45,585 nt of DNA from Shewanella sp. TC10 (GTDB lineage: Bacteria > Pseudomonadota > Gammaproteobacteria > Enterobacterales > Shewanellaceae): NCBI RefSeq assembly GCF_009663145.1, contig NZ_VKHR01000046.1:190-45774 (forward strand), written 5' to 3'. Position 1 is the stretch's first letter. Each line of letters starts with the position of its first letter. The notes beneath the pieces are model-generated. The model searched no databases, had not been told where the DNA came from, and worked only from the letters and a program-made list of their open reading frames with translations. Positions 16,040 to 24,741 of the stretch are shown one piece after another. The position numbers and the translations under genes were made by a program.

Positions 16040-16344
16040 GGTTGGTTATGACCTTCGGTCACTAAGATTTAAAATCGTGGTGCTTCGCCCACACCCGACG
16101 AAAGGGAAACAACAGCATTTCCCTTTTCGATATCCCTTGCCGCTCCGACGAAGTGTTGATCCTCATGCTTAATTAAGCGAATTTACTACCGCCTTAGATT
16201 CGCCATCCGTGGCTCAATCTAAGGCTATGTCGGCGTCCTGCCTCCATCACGTAAATTAGCTTAACGCATTCAGACACTTCCAACGGAGAACATTGAATCA
16301 GCAGGTTCAACTATTGGTTGGATAAATAAAGTTTACTCTGATCC
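16040..16344. repeat. Structured direct repeat, copy B
   Basis: Direct repeat of copy A: GGTTGGTTATGACCTTCGG, then TCGTGGTGCTTCGCCCACAC, the GAAAGGGAAACAACAGCATT hairpin, CGCATTCAGACACTTCC and GAATCAGCAGGTT in the same order. It differs from copy A by small insertions and by a 50-base segment near 16205-16255. It ends about 80 bases before the FRG-domain gene. Confidence 0.8.
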
Positions 16345-16424
16345 TACTTAATAATAAAAAGTATTTATATTCAATAAATTTAGGTAGATAATAAACTATT
16401 ATATTTTTGTATTAGCAGGATTTT

Positions 16425-17180
16425 ATGCGAGTTCAAGTTCTAGATACAATTGAGATGGTTTTCCAATTCGCTACGCGTTTTGTTCCCAGCAATCATTGTA
16501 TATTTCGTGGTGTAATTGATGAAAAATATACTCTTATTCCATCTGTAGGTAGATTACCTATATTAAAAAATGTATTTGAAGAATTAAGTAGAGAAAAAGA
16601 GTTATTAAAGCAATTTAAAATGCAAACAGCTCTGAAGCTACCTTGCTTGCCTCAAAATGATTGGGAGTGGCTTAGTCTTGCGCAACACTATGGATTACCT
16701 ACTCGCTTATTGGATTGGACTATAAACCCGTTAGTCGCGTTATATTTTGCAACTAATCATAAACCTGAAGAATTGTACAATAATACAGAACTTAGTGACT
16801 GTGCTGTTTATCTTTTGATAAGCCACATCAACATAGATTCTTTTTATCCTCAAAGCCCTTTTTCAATATCAGAAACTTTAGAGTTCCGAGCACCAAATAT
16901 CTCTGAACGTGTAGTTAATCAATCAGGTATATTTACAGTACACCATAATATAAGGGCAGATTTTGATAATGAAAAACTACATAAGTTCATTATACCAGGG
17001 CAACTCAAGCATCTTATTAAAGACAAATTAAATGTACTAGGTGTTAATGAGTCAGCTATATATCCTGGTCTTGATGGAATTGCAATGTCTATAAAGTCTA
17101 ATTGTTTCAATGGTATATCATATGACTTGGATGTCGAAAATACTCCTAATTTTGCGAAATCACAAATCAATGGGTTATGA
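16425..17180 (+). CDS. FRG-domain protein
   Basis: 251 residues. The FRG domain is clear: the eponymous HCIFRGVIDEKYTLIPSVGR (about 27-46), then EKELLKQFKM, and the strongly conserved WLSLAQHYGLPTRLLDWTIN with PLVALYFATNH (about 84-115). FRG domains occur in many mobile and phage-defence-associated proteins; their activity was not clear to me from the sequence. There is no signal peptide, so it is cytosolic. AGGA precedes the ATG. The gene is much richer in A+T than its neighbours and is enclosed by repeat copies (15759-16344 upstream, a diverged inverted copy at 17260-17500 downstream), which suggests horizontal acquisition. No partner gene is seen. Confidence 0.85.
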   Translation: MRVQVLDTIEMVFQFATRFVPSNHCIFRGVIDEKYTLIPSVGRLPILKNVFEELSREKELLKQFKMQTALKLPCLPQNDWEWLSLAQHYGLPTRLLDWTINPLVALYFATNHKPEELYNNTELSDCAVYLLISHINIDSFYPQSPFSISETLEFRAPNISERVVNQSGIFTVHHNIRADFDNEKLHKFIIPGQLKHLIKDKLNVLGVNESAIYPGLDGIAMSIKSNCFNGISYDLDVENTPNFAKSQINGL

Positions 17181-17259
17181 AAAATAACCCTAAGTAATTT
17201 ATTTGAATTTTGAATTAAGATAATTATTGTCTATAAACAACAAACCAGCAGGCTCAACA

Positions 17260-17500
17260 ATCTCCATTCGAAGTTGTTGTGGTCGTTGAAGAAAATGACG
17301 TAAGTCCAGACATGGATGTCTGGCTAGCTTTCGAGGGGAAGGGACGCCCCATCGTAAGCGTTAGTTATTTTCGAATAAGAGCGCAGCTTATTCGCTTTTC
17401 AGAATAACTTCGTTGGAGCGGGTGGGTGTTCCAAGAGGGAGTTGCCGTTCACTCCCTTTTGGTCTGGGGTGGGCGAAGCGCCACGACGTTAATCTTTTAA
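17260..17500 (-). repeat. Diverged inverted copy of the structured repeat
   Basis: Read on the minus strand it follows the order of copies A and B: CGTCGTGGCGCTTCGCCCAC near 17490-17470, an AAAAGGGAG...CTCCCTCTTGG hairpin, CCCGCTCCAACGAAG, and a tail ending in GAGCCTGCTGGTTTG. Together with copies A and B it brackets the FRG gene. Identity is moderate, so boundaries are approximate. Confidence 0.6.
17306..17323. repeat. Palindromic CATGGATG-core hairpin, second occurrence
   Basis: CCAGACAT and ATGTCTGG form a perfect 8-bp stem around GG. Compared with 398-417, stem bases differ on both arms together, so pairing is kept. Confidence 0.6.
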
Positions 17501-17560
17501 TTCTCAATCAATCCAAACGGAGTTTGGTGCTCTTAAATAAACCTCAAATCACACCAAACA

Positions 17561-17591
17561 AAAAAGCGAACCTCCAATGAAGCTCGCTTTT
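17561..17591 (-). terminator. Intrinsic terminator of the liu-sco operon
   Basis: AAAGCGA (17563-17569) pairs with TCGCTTT (17584-17590). On the minus strand the stem is followed by TTTTTTG. It lies about 40 bases behind the stop of the last gene of the operon. Confidence 0.75.
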
Positions 17592-17630
17592 GATTTTAAA
17601 AAGGCCAACACATTAACTTTTGGCTAGAAG

Positions 17631-18287
17631 TTAAAACACCATTTCTGGTACATGCTCTGGCACCACCAACTTACCTGCAGTTTTAGATTGGATCTCTTCA
17701 ACCGACACTCCAGGAGCACGCTCTAACAAGTGAAATGCGCCGTCTTTGATTTCCATAAAGGCTAAGTCAGTCATCACGCGTTTAATACAGCCATAACCCG
17801 TTAATGGCAGCTCACACAAAGGCAGTAACTTAGAGTTACCTTTTTTATCAGCATGCATCATGGTGACGATAATATTGTCAGCGCCAGCCACTAAGTCCAT
17901 GGCGCCGCCCATGCCTTTAATTAACTTGCCTGGGATCATCCATGATGCGATTGAACCATTAACATCGACCTCAAATGCGCCAAGTACGGTTAAATCAACA
18001 TGGCCGCCGCGGATCATTGCAAAGCTCTCTGCTGATGAGAAAAACGATGCGCCATCAACAGCGGTGACGGTTTGCTTACCAGCATTGATAAGATCTGCAT
18101 CTATGGTGTCTTCAGTTGGGAACTCGCCCATACCTAATAAACCATTTTCAGATTGCAGCATCACGCTCATGCCTTCAGGGATATAGTTTGCGACTAAGGT
18201 TGGAATACCGATACCTAAGTTAACGTAAAAGCCATCTTGCATTTCTTGGGCTACACGTTGAGCAAGTTGTTCTCTTGATAATGCCAT
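17631..18287 (-). CDS. scoB: 3-oxoacid CoA-transferase subunit B
   Basis: 218 residues from MALSREQLAQRV. This start has TAAGGAGC upstream and lies 10 bases behind the stop of subunit A; a longer in-frame reading would overlap that gene. The family signature LQSENGLLGMGEFP carries the glutamate that forms the covalent CoA thioester. GGHVDLTVLGAFEVD and MGGAMDLVAGA are typical of the beta subunit. With subunit A it should move CoA between succinyl-CoA (or acetyl-CoA) and acetoacetate, the product of HMG-CoA lyase. It is the last gene of the liu operon, followed by a terminator. Confidence 0.92.
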   Translation of the reverse strand: MALSREQLAQRVAQEMQDGFYVNLGIGIPTLVANYIPEGMSVMLQSENGLLGMGEFPTEDTIDADLINAGKQTVTAVDGASFFSSAESFAMIRGGHVDLTVLGAFEVDVNGSIASWMIPGKLIKGMGGAMDLVAGADNIIVTMMHADKKGNSKLLPLCELPLTGYGCIKRVMTDLAFMEIKDGAFHLLERAPGVSVEEIQSKTAGKLVVPEHVPEMVF

Positions 18288-18297
18288 GTCTTGCTCC

Positions 18298-19017
18298 TTA
18301 TTTTGCTGCCGCTGCGTTTGGTTTGACAGTACGTTGTTCGATGCGCTTTTCGAAACTTGCTTGAATAACGCGGTCAACGTAAATACCTGGGGTATGAATA
18401 TGGTTAGGGTCTAACTCACCTGGCTCTACAATTTCTTCAGCTTCTACCACGGTGATTTTGCCAGCTGTCGCCATCATAGGGTTAAAGTTCGCAGCGGTTT
18501 TACGGAAGATTAAGTTACCCATAGTGTCAGCTTTCCAAGCTCGAACGAGGGCAAAGTCAGCCGTTAGTGAGTCTTCAAGTACGTAATGACGACCTTTGAT
18601 TTCACGGGTTTCTTTACCGTCAGCTATCGGGGTGCCGTAACCTGTGGCAGTGAAAAAGGCAGGGATACCCGCGCCGCCAGCTCGGATTTTTTCAGCCAAT
18701 GTGCCTTGCGGCGTTAAGATGACATTAAGTTCACCTGATAGCATTTGCTGCTCAAAAGTGGCGTTTTCGCCAACGTATGAGGCAATCATGGTGGCGATTT
18801 GACGTTGTTTAAGCAATAAGCCTAAACCAAAATCATCCACACCGGCATTATTTGAAATGGCAGTTAAACCTGATACGCCCATGGTGACCATGTGATTAAT
18901 TAAGCCTTCTGGAATACCGCATAGGCCGAAACCACCGACCATGATGGTCATGTCATTTGTTAAACCTTGTAAGGCTTCTTCGTAGCTATGAACGACTTTG
19001 TTGAGTCCTGCCATCAT
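18298..19017 (-). CDS. scoA: 3-oxoacid CoA-transferase subunit A
   Basis: 239 residues. MVGGFGLCGIPEGLINHM (about 26-43) is the CoA-transferase family I alpha signature, and GGAGIPAFFTATGYGT and FRKTAANFNPMMATAG are conserved alpha-subunit blocks. Two adjacent ATGs can start the protein; AAGGAC is upstream. It pairs with the downstream subunit B to activate acetoacetate in the cytoplasm. Subunit-A/B order and placement behind liuE match the pathway. A 78-bp tandem repeat separates it from liuE, but no terminator does, so cotranscription is likely. Confidence 0.92.
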   Translation of the reverse strand: MMAGLNKVVHSYEEALQGLTNDMTIMVGGFGLCGIPEGLINHMVTMGVSGLTAISNNAGVDDFGLGLLLKQRQIATMIASYVGENATFEQQMLSGELNVILTPQGTLAEKIRAGGAGIPAFFTATGYGTPIADGKETREIKGRHYVLEDSLTADFALVRAWKADTMGNLIFRKTAANFNPMMATAGKITVVEAEEIVEPGELDPNHIHTPGIYVDRVIQASFEKRIEQRTVKPNAAAAK

Positions 19018-19092
19018 CTTGTCCTTTTCAGTATTGTGCGAGTGGCAATTGATGCCAATCGCGATGTATTTGGTCTGCTATCTGCTTATTAC

Positions 19093-19170
19093 TTATTAGC
19101 AAAAAGTTTATTGGCAAAAAGCTTATTAGCTAAAAAGTTTCTTAGCTAAAAAACTTATTAGCTAAAAACG
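19093..19170. repeat. Five-unit 15-16 bp tandem repeat in the liuE-scoA gap
   Basis: Units are variants of TTATTAGCTAAAAAGT: TTATTAGCAAAAAGT, TTATTGGCAAAAAGC, TTATTAGCTAAAAAGT, TTCTTAGCTAAAAAAC and TTATTAGCTAAAAACG. It ends 3 bases before the liuE stop codon (minus-strand reading), so it lies between liuE and scoA in the operon mRNA. Confidence 0.85.
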
Positions 19171-19172
19171 GT

Positions 19173-20081
19173 TTATTCTGCGCAAATAGCTTGTGCCACT
19201 TTTGAGCCTGTTGTTCTGCCTAAAGTGTGACTTATTTGCTGACCTGTTTTAGCAAGCTTAGTTAAATCAATGCCGGTTTCGATGCCCATTCCGTGCAGCA
19301 TGTAAACCACATCTTCGGTAGCAAGATTGCCTGATGCACCTTTGGCGTAAGGGCAGCCGCCAAGGCCAGCAACCGATGAGTCAATGACACTCACGCCAGT
19401 TTCTAAACATGCCTGAATATTAGCGAGTGCTTGGCCATAGGTGTCATGAAAGTGCAGCGCCAGTTTTTCAACAGGGACTAATTTAGCAACGGCTTCAACC
19501 ATCTTACGGGCTTTAATGGGGGTGCCAACACCTATGGTGTCGCCAAGGGAAATCTCGTAACAGCCCATTTTGTAAAGTATTTCAGACACGCGGGCGACTT
19601 CGTTAATATCAATGTCACCTTCGTAAGGACAGCCAAGTACGCAAGAGACATAACCGCGAACAGGGATGTTTTTTGCTTTAGCTAGCGCCATGACTGGCTC
19701 AAAGCGGGCAATGGACTCTTCAATAGAGCAGTTAATATTGCGCTGACTGAAGGTTTCAGATGCTGCACCAAAGATGGCGACTTCATCGGCGCCAGCGTCA
19801 AGTGCAAGTTCCAGCCCTTTTAGATTGGGGGTAAGAGCAGAGTAGACCACGCCTTGTTTACGCTTGACAGTTTTAAGCACGTCATCTGAATCAGCCATTT
19901 GTGGTACCCATTTAGGTGACACAAAACTGCCTGCTTCAATACGTTTGATCCCCGCATCGGCGAGTTGCTCAATCAAGGTAAGCTTGTCTAGGGTAGTCAC
20001 AGCCTTTTCATTTTGCAGACCATCACGAGCACCTACTTCAAAGATGCTCACTTTTTTAGGAAGACGAGATGCATTCATCAT
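19173..20081 (-). CDS. liuE: Hydroxymethylglutaryl-CoA lyase
   Basis: 302 residues, the usual length. FEVGARDGLQNEK (about 14-26) holds the metal-binding Asp and Arg. SLGDTIGVGTP and LHFHDTYGQALAN supply the metal-binding His residues. SVAGLGGCPYAKGASGNLATED contains the catalytic cysteine (GGCPYA). It cleaves HMG-CoA to acetoacetate and acetyl-CoA in the cytoplasm. Its ATG overlaps the stop of liuD by one base (TAATG), so the two genes are translationally coupled. The MM start could begin at either methionine. Confidence 0.95.
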   Translation of the reverse strand: MMNASRLPKKVSIFEVGARDGLQNEKAVTTLDKLTLIEQLADAGIKRIEAGSFVSPKWVPQMADSDDVLKTVKRKQGVVYSALTPNLKGLELALDAGADEVAIFGAASETFSQRNINCSIEESIARFEPVMALAKAKNIPVRGYVSCVLGCPYEGDIDINEVARVSEILYKMGCYEISLGDTIGVGTPIKARKMVEAVAKLVPVEKLALHFHDTYGQALANIQACLETGVSVIDSSVAGLGGCPYAKGASGNLATEDVVYMLHGMGIETGIDLTKLAKTGQQISHTLGRTTGSKVAQAICAE

Positions 20082-22153
20082 TAGGCTTCCTTGTCTGCAG
20101 CTTCTACATTAAGCGCTTCTACATTAAGAAGTTGGGCACCGTCGGTGACGAGTTCGCCGCTTTGGAAGTAAAACTCACTTACCACACCATCAAATGGCGC
20201 TTCAATGGTGTATTCCATTTTCATTGCTTCCATTACCAATAAGCCTTGACCTTCAGTGACGGTATCGCCCACTTCAACTAAGTGAGTCACCACAGTACCG
20301 TTCATTGGTGCATTTAGTTTATCTGCGCTATCGGATGCATCTTCTGCTTCTTGAGCTAATACCGCTTTAAAGTGGTAACTGCCGCTAGGTAAAAATAGGG
20401 TGAAGTCATCGCCTTCATGGCACACCGGTACTTTACTTTTATGACCGTTTATTTCAGCCAGTAGCACATCATCTTTAATAGAACCTGCAAGCTTTAATGC
20501 TTGACCGTTAAGCCCTAAGTGAAGTGCATCGCCCAAGTCGGTAATGACTAAGTTTTGCAGTGCTGGCTCATCATTGTCGCTGGTGCTTAAGTGAGAGGTG
20601 CTTAATTGAGTGCTGGCTTGGTCAGTCAGTAGTGATACATGATGAATGCTTGCGCTATTAAGTCTAAAGCCGCTCACTTGTCCCCAAGGCGAGTATGGAT
20701 CGTCGCTATTGGTGGCGTTAACCTTTGCGGTCTCTTGACGAGAAAGCACTTGATACAGACCCGCTAAGGCAAGGGCGTTATCAAAATCATTGGTCACATC
20801 ACCAATTAAGCTGCTTGAGTAGCGCTCAATAAAGTCAGTGCAAAAATCAGCTTCAGCAAAGGCTTTGTGCTCGGCAATGTTGGACAAGAATTCGATATTA
20901 TGTTTAAGCCCACTGATTTGGTAAGAGCTTAATGCATGGGTTAACCGTTGCAATGCGCGTGAACGAGACTCGTCCCATACAATCAGTTTTGAAATCATAG
21001 GGTCGTAAAAGTTACTGATGACATCGTTTTCACGAATACCAGAGTCGATACGCACGTGGCGGTTTTGGTCTGGCTCACGCAGGAAGTTTAATTTACCTGC
21101 TGCGGGCAGAAATTCATTGCGTGGATCTTCAGCGTAAATTCGCACTTCAAATGAATGGCCGTGAACACTGACTTCATCTTGTTTAAGCGGTAGCTCGCTG
21201 CCACTGGCAACCATTAACTGCCATTTAACTAAGTCTTGGCCTGTGACCATTTCGGTAACAGGGTGCTCCACTTGCAAGCGGGTATTCATTTCCATGAAGT
21301 AGAAGCTATTGTCGGTGTCGAGTAAGAACTCAACGGTACCTGCGCCTACATAGTCAATGGCTTTGGCAGCAGCAACGGCGGCTTCGCCCATTTGTTGACG
21401 AAGTGCATCAGAAAGCCCCGGTGCTGGCGCTTCTTCAACGACTTTTTGGTGACGGCGCTGAATTGAGCAATCACGATCTGATAAATAGATGGTGTTGCCA
21501 AAGGTGTCGGCAAACACTTGTACTTCAACATGGCGCGGCTTGCGTAAGTAGCGCTCCATTAATAGCTTGTCGTTGCCAAATGATGAGGCAGCTTCGCGGC
21601 GGGCTGAGTTAATTGCATCTAGCACTTCAGCTTGGCTTTCAACAATTCGCATCCCTTTGCCACCGCCGCCATAAGCGGCTTTAATCAGCATTGGGTAACC
21701 GACATTTTCAGCTTCAGTAAGCAATGTTTCATCGGTTTGAACATCACCGTGATAACCCGGCACTAGCGGTACATTGGCTGCGCCCATAATGATTTTGGCA
21801 GCGCTTTTGCTGCCCATTGAGTCGATAGCGTCGCTACCAGGTCCAACAAAAGCAATGCCGTTTTGTTCACAGCTGCGGGCAAAGTCTGCATTTTCTGACA
21901 AGAAACCGTAACCTGGGTGAATCGCTTCAGCGCCAGATTTTTTGGCGATATCGATAATTACATCGCCTTTTAAATATGAATCTGCTGGGGCGCTACCGCC
22001 AATATGAAATGATTCATCGGCCATAGCCACATGACGGGCATTGGCATCGGCATCAGAATAAAGCGCCACTGTGCGCACGCCCATGTCACGAGCGGTGTTG
22101 ATGATACGACAAGCAATTTCACCGCGGTTAGCAATTAATAATTTGGTAAACAT
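20081..22153 (-). CDS. liuD: Methylcrotonyl-CoA carboxylase biotin-containing alpha subunit
   Basis: 690 residues. Domains in order: biotin-carboxylase N-domain (MFTKLLIANRGEIACRI), ATP-grasp (KAAYGGGGKGMRIV, EMNTRLQVEHPVTE), carboxylase C-domain to about 450, a BT-like linker, and a C-terminal biotinyl domain with EAMKMEY; the biotinylated lysine is residue 645. With LiuB it carboxylates 3-methylcrotonyl-CoA to 3-methylglutaconyl-CoA. The extreme C-terminus carries a small LNVEA-LNVEA duplication. The gene overlaps both liuC and liuE by one base. Fully typical of the family. Confidence 0.95.
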   Translation of the reverse strand: MFTKLLIANRGEIACRIINTARDMGVRTVALYSDADANARHVAMADESFHIGGSAPADSYLKGDVIIDIAKKSGAEAIHPGYGFLSENADFARSCEQNGIAFVGPGSDAIDSMGSKSAAKIIMGAANVPLVPGYHGDVQTDETLLTEAENVGYPMLIKAAYGGGGKGMRIVESQAEVLDAINSARREAASSFGNDKLLMERYLRKPRHVEVQVFADTFGNTIYLSDRDCSIQRRHQKVVEEAPAPGLSDALRQQMGEAAVAAAKAIDYVGAGTVEFLLDTDNSFYFMEMNTRLQVEHPVTEMVTGQDLVKWQLMVASGSELPLKQDEVSVHGHSFEVRIYAEDPRNEFLPAAGKLNFLREPDQNRHVRIDSGIRENDVISNFYDPMISKLIVWDESRSRALQRLTHALSSYQISGLKHNIEFLSNIAEHKAFAEADFCTDFIERYSSSLIGDVTNDFDNALALAGLYQVLSRQETAKVNATNSDDPYSPWGQVSGFRLNSASIHHVSLLTDQASTQLSTSHLSTSDNDEPALQNLVITDLGDALHLGLNGQALKLAGSIKDDVLLAEINGHKSKVPVCHEGDDFTLFLPSGSYHFKAVLAQEAEDASDSADKLNAPMNGTVVTHLVEVGDTVTEGQGLLVMEAMKMEYTIEAPFDGVVSEFYFQSGELVTDGAQLLNVEALNVEAADKEA

Positions 22154-22983
22154 TATTGAGCTCCTTGTGCATCAGACTTGGCGTTTTGTTGCTTAGTGGT
22201 CCAAGCTGGCGAGCGTTTTTCAAAGAATGCATTGAGGCCTTCTTGGCCTTCATCTGACACACGAATGCGAGCAATTTGCTCACTGGTATAGGCAAGGGTA
22301 TTGTCGTCAATGACGCCATTTTCAAGGCTAGATACTAAAGTTTTAACCCAAGCCATGCCTTGTGGGCTATTGCCATTAAATACATCAATAAATGGCTGCG
22401 CTGCGGCATCTAAATCATCATTAATCTCATGGATCACTTGATGGGTCACAGCAACTTCTGCGCTAAAGCGCTCTGCCGTTAACATGTAACGACGAGCTTG
22501 ACGGTTGCCCATGGCACGAACCACATAAGGACTGATGACCGCAGGAATAAGGCCGAGTTTGACTTCACTTAAGCAAAAGCTTGCACGGGTATTCGCAATG
22601 GCGATATCGCAACAACAAATTAACCCTAATGCACCGCCAAAGGCCGCCCCATTAACTAACGCAATGGTGGGCTTAGGAAACTTATCCAGCACGTGCATTA
22701 ATTTAGCCAGTTCGTTGGCATCGCTAAGGTTTTGCTCAAAATCCATTTTAGCTTGTTTACGCATCCAATTAAGGTCTGCGCCAGCGCTAAAGTTTTTACC
22801 ATTAGCACGCAAAATTAATTGCTGACATTGATCATTATTAGCAAAGGATTCAATGGCGGTGATCATTTCATTGATCATCACTTCATCAAACGCATTGTGC
22901 TTTTCTGCGCGATCTAGAATTAATTCTCCAACGCCTTGGCTTAGCTGGCATTGAATATATTGATATGGGTTGGCTACTGCCAT
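22153..22983 (-). CDS. liuC: Methylglutaconyl-CoA hydratase, crotonase family
   Basis: 276 residues. The crotonase oxyanion-hole segments are KNFSAGADLNWM and NGAAFGGALGLICCCDIAIA. The position between liuB and liuD, and length near other LiuC proteins, assign it to hydration of 3-methylglutaconyl-CoA to HMG-CoA rather than to fatty-acid enoyl-CoA hydration. The sequence alone does not exclude a broader enoyl-CoA hydratase. Its stop overlaps the liuD start by one base. A short gap of about 40 bases separates it from liuB. Confidence 0.9.
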   Translation of the reverse strand: MAVANPYQYIQCQLSQGVGELILDRAEKHNAFDEVMINEMITAIESFANNDQCQQLILRANGKNFSAGADLNWMRKQAKMDFEQNLSDANELAKLMHVLDKFPKPTIALVNGAAFGGALGLICCCDIAIANTRASFCLSEVKLGLIPAVISPYVVRAMGNRQARRYMLTAERFSAEVAVTHQVIHEINDDLDAAAQPFIDVFNGNSPQGMAWVKTLVSSLENGVIDDNTLAYTSEQIARIRVSDEGQEGLNAFFEKRSPAWTTKQQNAKSDAQGAQ

Positions 22984-23022
22984 GTTTGCATGCTCCTATT
23001 GATATTGACTGAATAACCGCAT

Positions 23023-24630
23023 TTACATGCGGAACACACCAAACTTAGTATCTTCAATAGGCGCATTTAACGCCGCGGATAAAGCAAGACCAACCACATC
23101 ACGGGTTTGCGCAGGGTCGATAATGCCGTCATCCCATAAACGAGCACTGGCATGATATGGGTGACCTTCTTTGTCGTACTGCTCAACGATGGGCTTTCTA
23201 AACGCTTGCTCATCTTCGTCAGACCATTGTTGGCCTTTACGGGCTAAACCGTCACGACGCACTGTGGCTAATACGCCTGCAGCTTGCTCGCCGCCCATAA
23301 CTGAGATACGGGCATTTGGCCACATCCACATCATGGTTGGCTCAAATGCGCGACCACACATACCATAGTTACCAGCGCCATAACTGCCACCAATAATCAC
23401 GGTGAATTTAGGTACGCTGGCACAGGATACAGCGGTAACCATTTTTGCGCCGTGCTTTGCGATGCCTTCATGTTCGTATTTTTTACCGACCATGAAGCCT
23501 GTGATGTTTTGCAAGAACAGTAATGGGATTTTGCGCTGGCAACACAATTCAATAAAGTGAGCGCCTTTTTGGGCAGACTCTGAAAACAAAATGCCGTTGT
23601 TGGCCACAATCCCGACAGGGTAGCCGTGAATGCGGGCGAAACCACACACTAAGGTGTTACCGTAATTGGCTTTAAATTCATCAAAATCAGAATCGTCAAC
23701 CACACGGGCAATGACTTCTTTGACATCAAATGGTTTTTTAAGATCGGTGCCGACAATCCCATAAAGCTCGCTAATATCAAACTTAGGTGGTTTTACTGGA
23801 CTTAACTGGGCTTCAATTTGTTTTTGATGATTTAGGCGGGCAATAGATTTGCGAGCAAGTTCTAATGCATGGTCATCATTTTGGGCTAAGTGATCAGCCA
23901 CACCTGAAATTTTGGTGTGAACTTCAGCGCCGCCAAGCTCTTCGGCTGAGACTTCTTCACCCGTCGCGGCTTTAACCAGTGGCGGACCTGCTAAAAAGAT
24001 GGTGCCTTGCTCTTTTACAATAATCGATTCATCAGCCATGGCAGGCACATATGCGCCGCCAGCAGTACATAAGCCCATCACGACTGCCACTTGCGGAATT
24101 CCTTTGGCTGACATTTGGGCTTGATTGTAAAAAATACGCCCGAAATGGTCACGGTCTGGAAACACTTCATCTTGGCGTGGCAAGTTCGCCCCGCCTGAAT
24201 CAACTAAATAGATACAAGGCAGGTGACAACGGCTAGCAATATCTTGAGCACGTAAATGCTTTTTAACGGTAATCGGGTAGTAAGTGCCGCCTTTTACTGT
24301 GGCGTCATTAGCGATAATCATGCACTCAACGCCACTAACACGGCCAATGCCAGCAATTACGCCTGCAGCTGGTACGGCTTCGTCATAAACTTCATAGGCT
24401 GCGAATTGGGAGATTTCTAAAAATGGCGAGCCTGGGTCGAGGAGTTTTTCAACACGTTGACGGGGAAGCAATTTACCTCTCGATAAATGACGCTCAAGGG
24501 CAGCAGGGCCGCCACCTTGTTCAATCTTCGCGAGTTTGATTTTTAAGTCGTCAACGATGGCGGCCATGTCATTATGTTTGGCTTTAAAATCATCGCTACG
24601 GGAGTTAATACGGCTGCTCAATTGCGTCAC
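23023..24630 (-). CDS. liuB: Methylcrotonyl-CoA carboxylase carboxyltransferase beta subunit
   Basis: 535 residues from a GTG at 24628-24630 (VTQLSSRINSRSDDF). This start gives the usual family length and has AAGGA about 9 bases upstream; an in-frame ATG 60 bases earlier gives a hydrophobic, non-family extension. The carboxyltransferase core is clear: VDSGGANLPRQDEVFPDRDHFGRIFYNQA, VVMGLCTAGGAYVPAMADE and NITGFMVGKKYEHEG. It transfers carboxyl from biotin on LiuD to 3-methylcrotonyl-CoA. A gap of about 110 bases follows liuA without a clear terminator. Confidence 0.95.
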   Translation of the reverse strand: MTQLSSRINSRSDDFKAKHNDMAAIVDDLKIKLAKIEQGGGPAALERHLSRGKLLPRQRVEKLLDPGSPFLEISQFAAYEVYDEAVPAAGVIAGIGRVSGVECMIIANDATVKGGTYYPITVKKHLRAQDIASRCHLPCIYLVDSGGANLPRQDEVFPDRDHFGRIFYNQAQMSAKGIPQVAVVMGLCTAGGAYVPAMADESIIVKEQGTIFLAGPPLVKAATGEEVSAEELGGAEVHTKISGVADHLAQNDDHALELARKSIARLNHQKQIEAQLSPVKPPKFDISELYGIVGTDLKKPFDVKEVIARVVDDSDFDEFKANYGNTLVCGFARIHGYPVGIVANNGILFSESAQKGAHFIELCCQRKIPLLFLQNITGFMVGKKYEHEGIAKHGAKMVTAVSCASVPKFTVIIGGSYGAGNYGMCGRAFEPTMMWMWPNARISVMGGEQAAGVLATVRRDGLARKGQQWSDEDEQAFRKPIVEQYDKEGHPYHASARLWDDGIIDPAQTRDVVGLALSAALNAPIEDTKFGVFRM

Positions 24631-24741
24631 AATGCATATCCTTATTTGATAAAGGGGAGCGATAACATGGCTGAGACAATGGGGGAACACCCAACCATGT
24701 TACGCAAAACACTTTCTATTTACCTTGGCTTTTGGGGCCAA

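Noticed and set aside
19078..19172. CRISPR array in the liuE-scoA gap
   Set aside because: Units are 15-16 bp, directly adjacent and without spacers; it is a simple tandem repeat.
20081..20133. Frameshift or fusion at the liuD C-terminus (LNVEA-LNVEA)
   Set aside because: The duplication is in frame and short, and the stop overlaps liuE in the normal TAATG way.
24660..24740. Terminator or attenuator between liuA and liuB
   Set aside because: AACATGG and CCATGTT can pair, but the loop is long and there is no T-tract.
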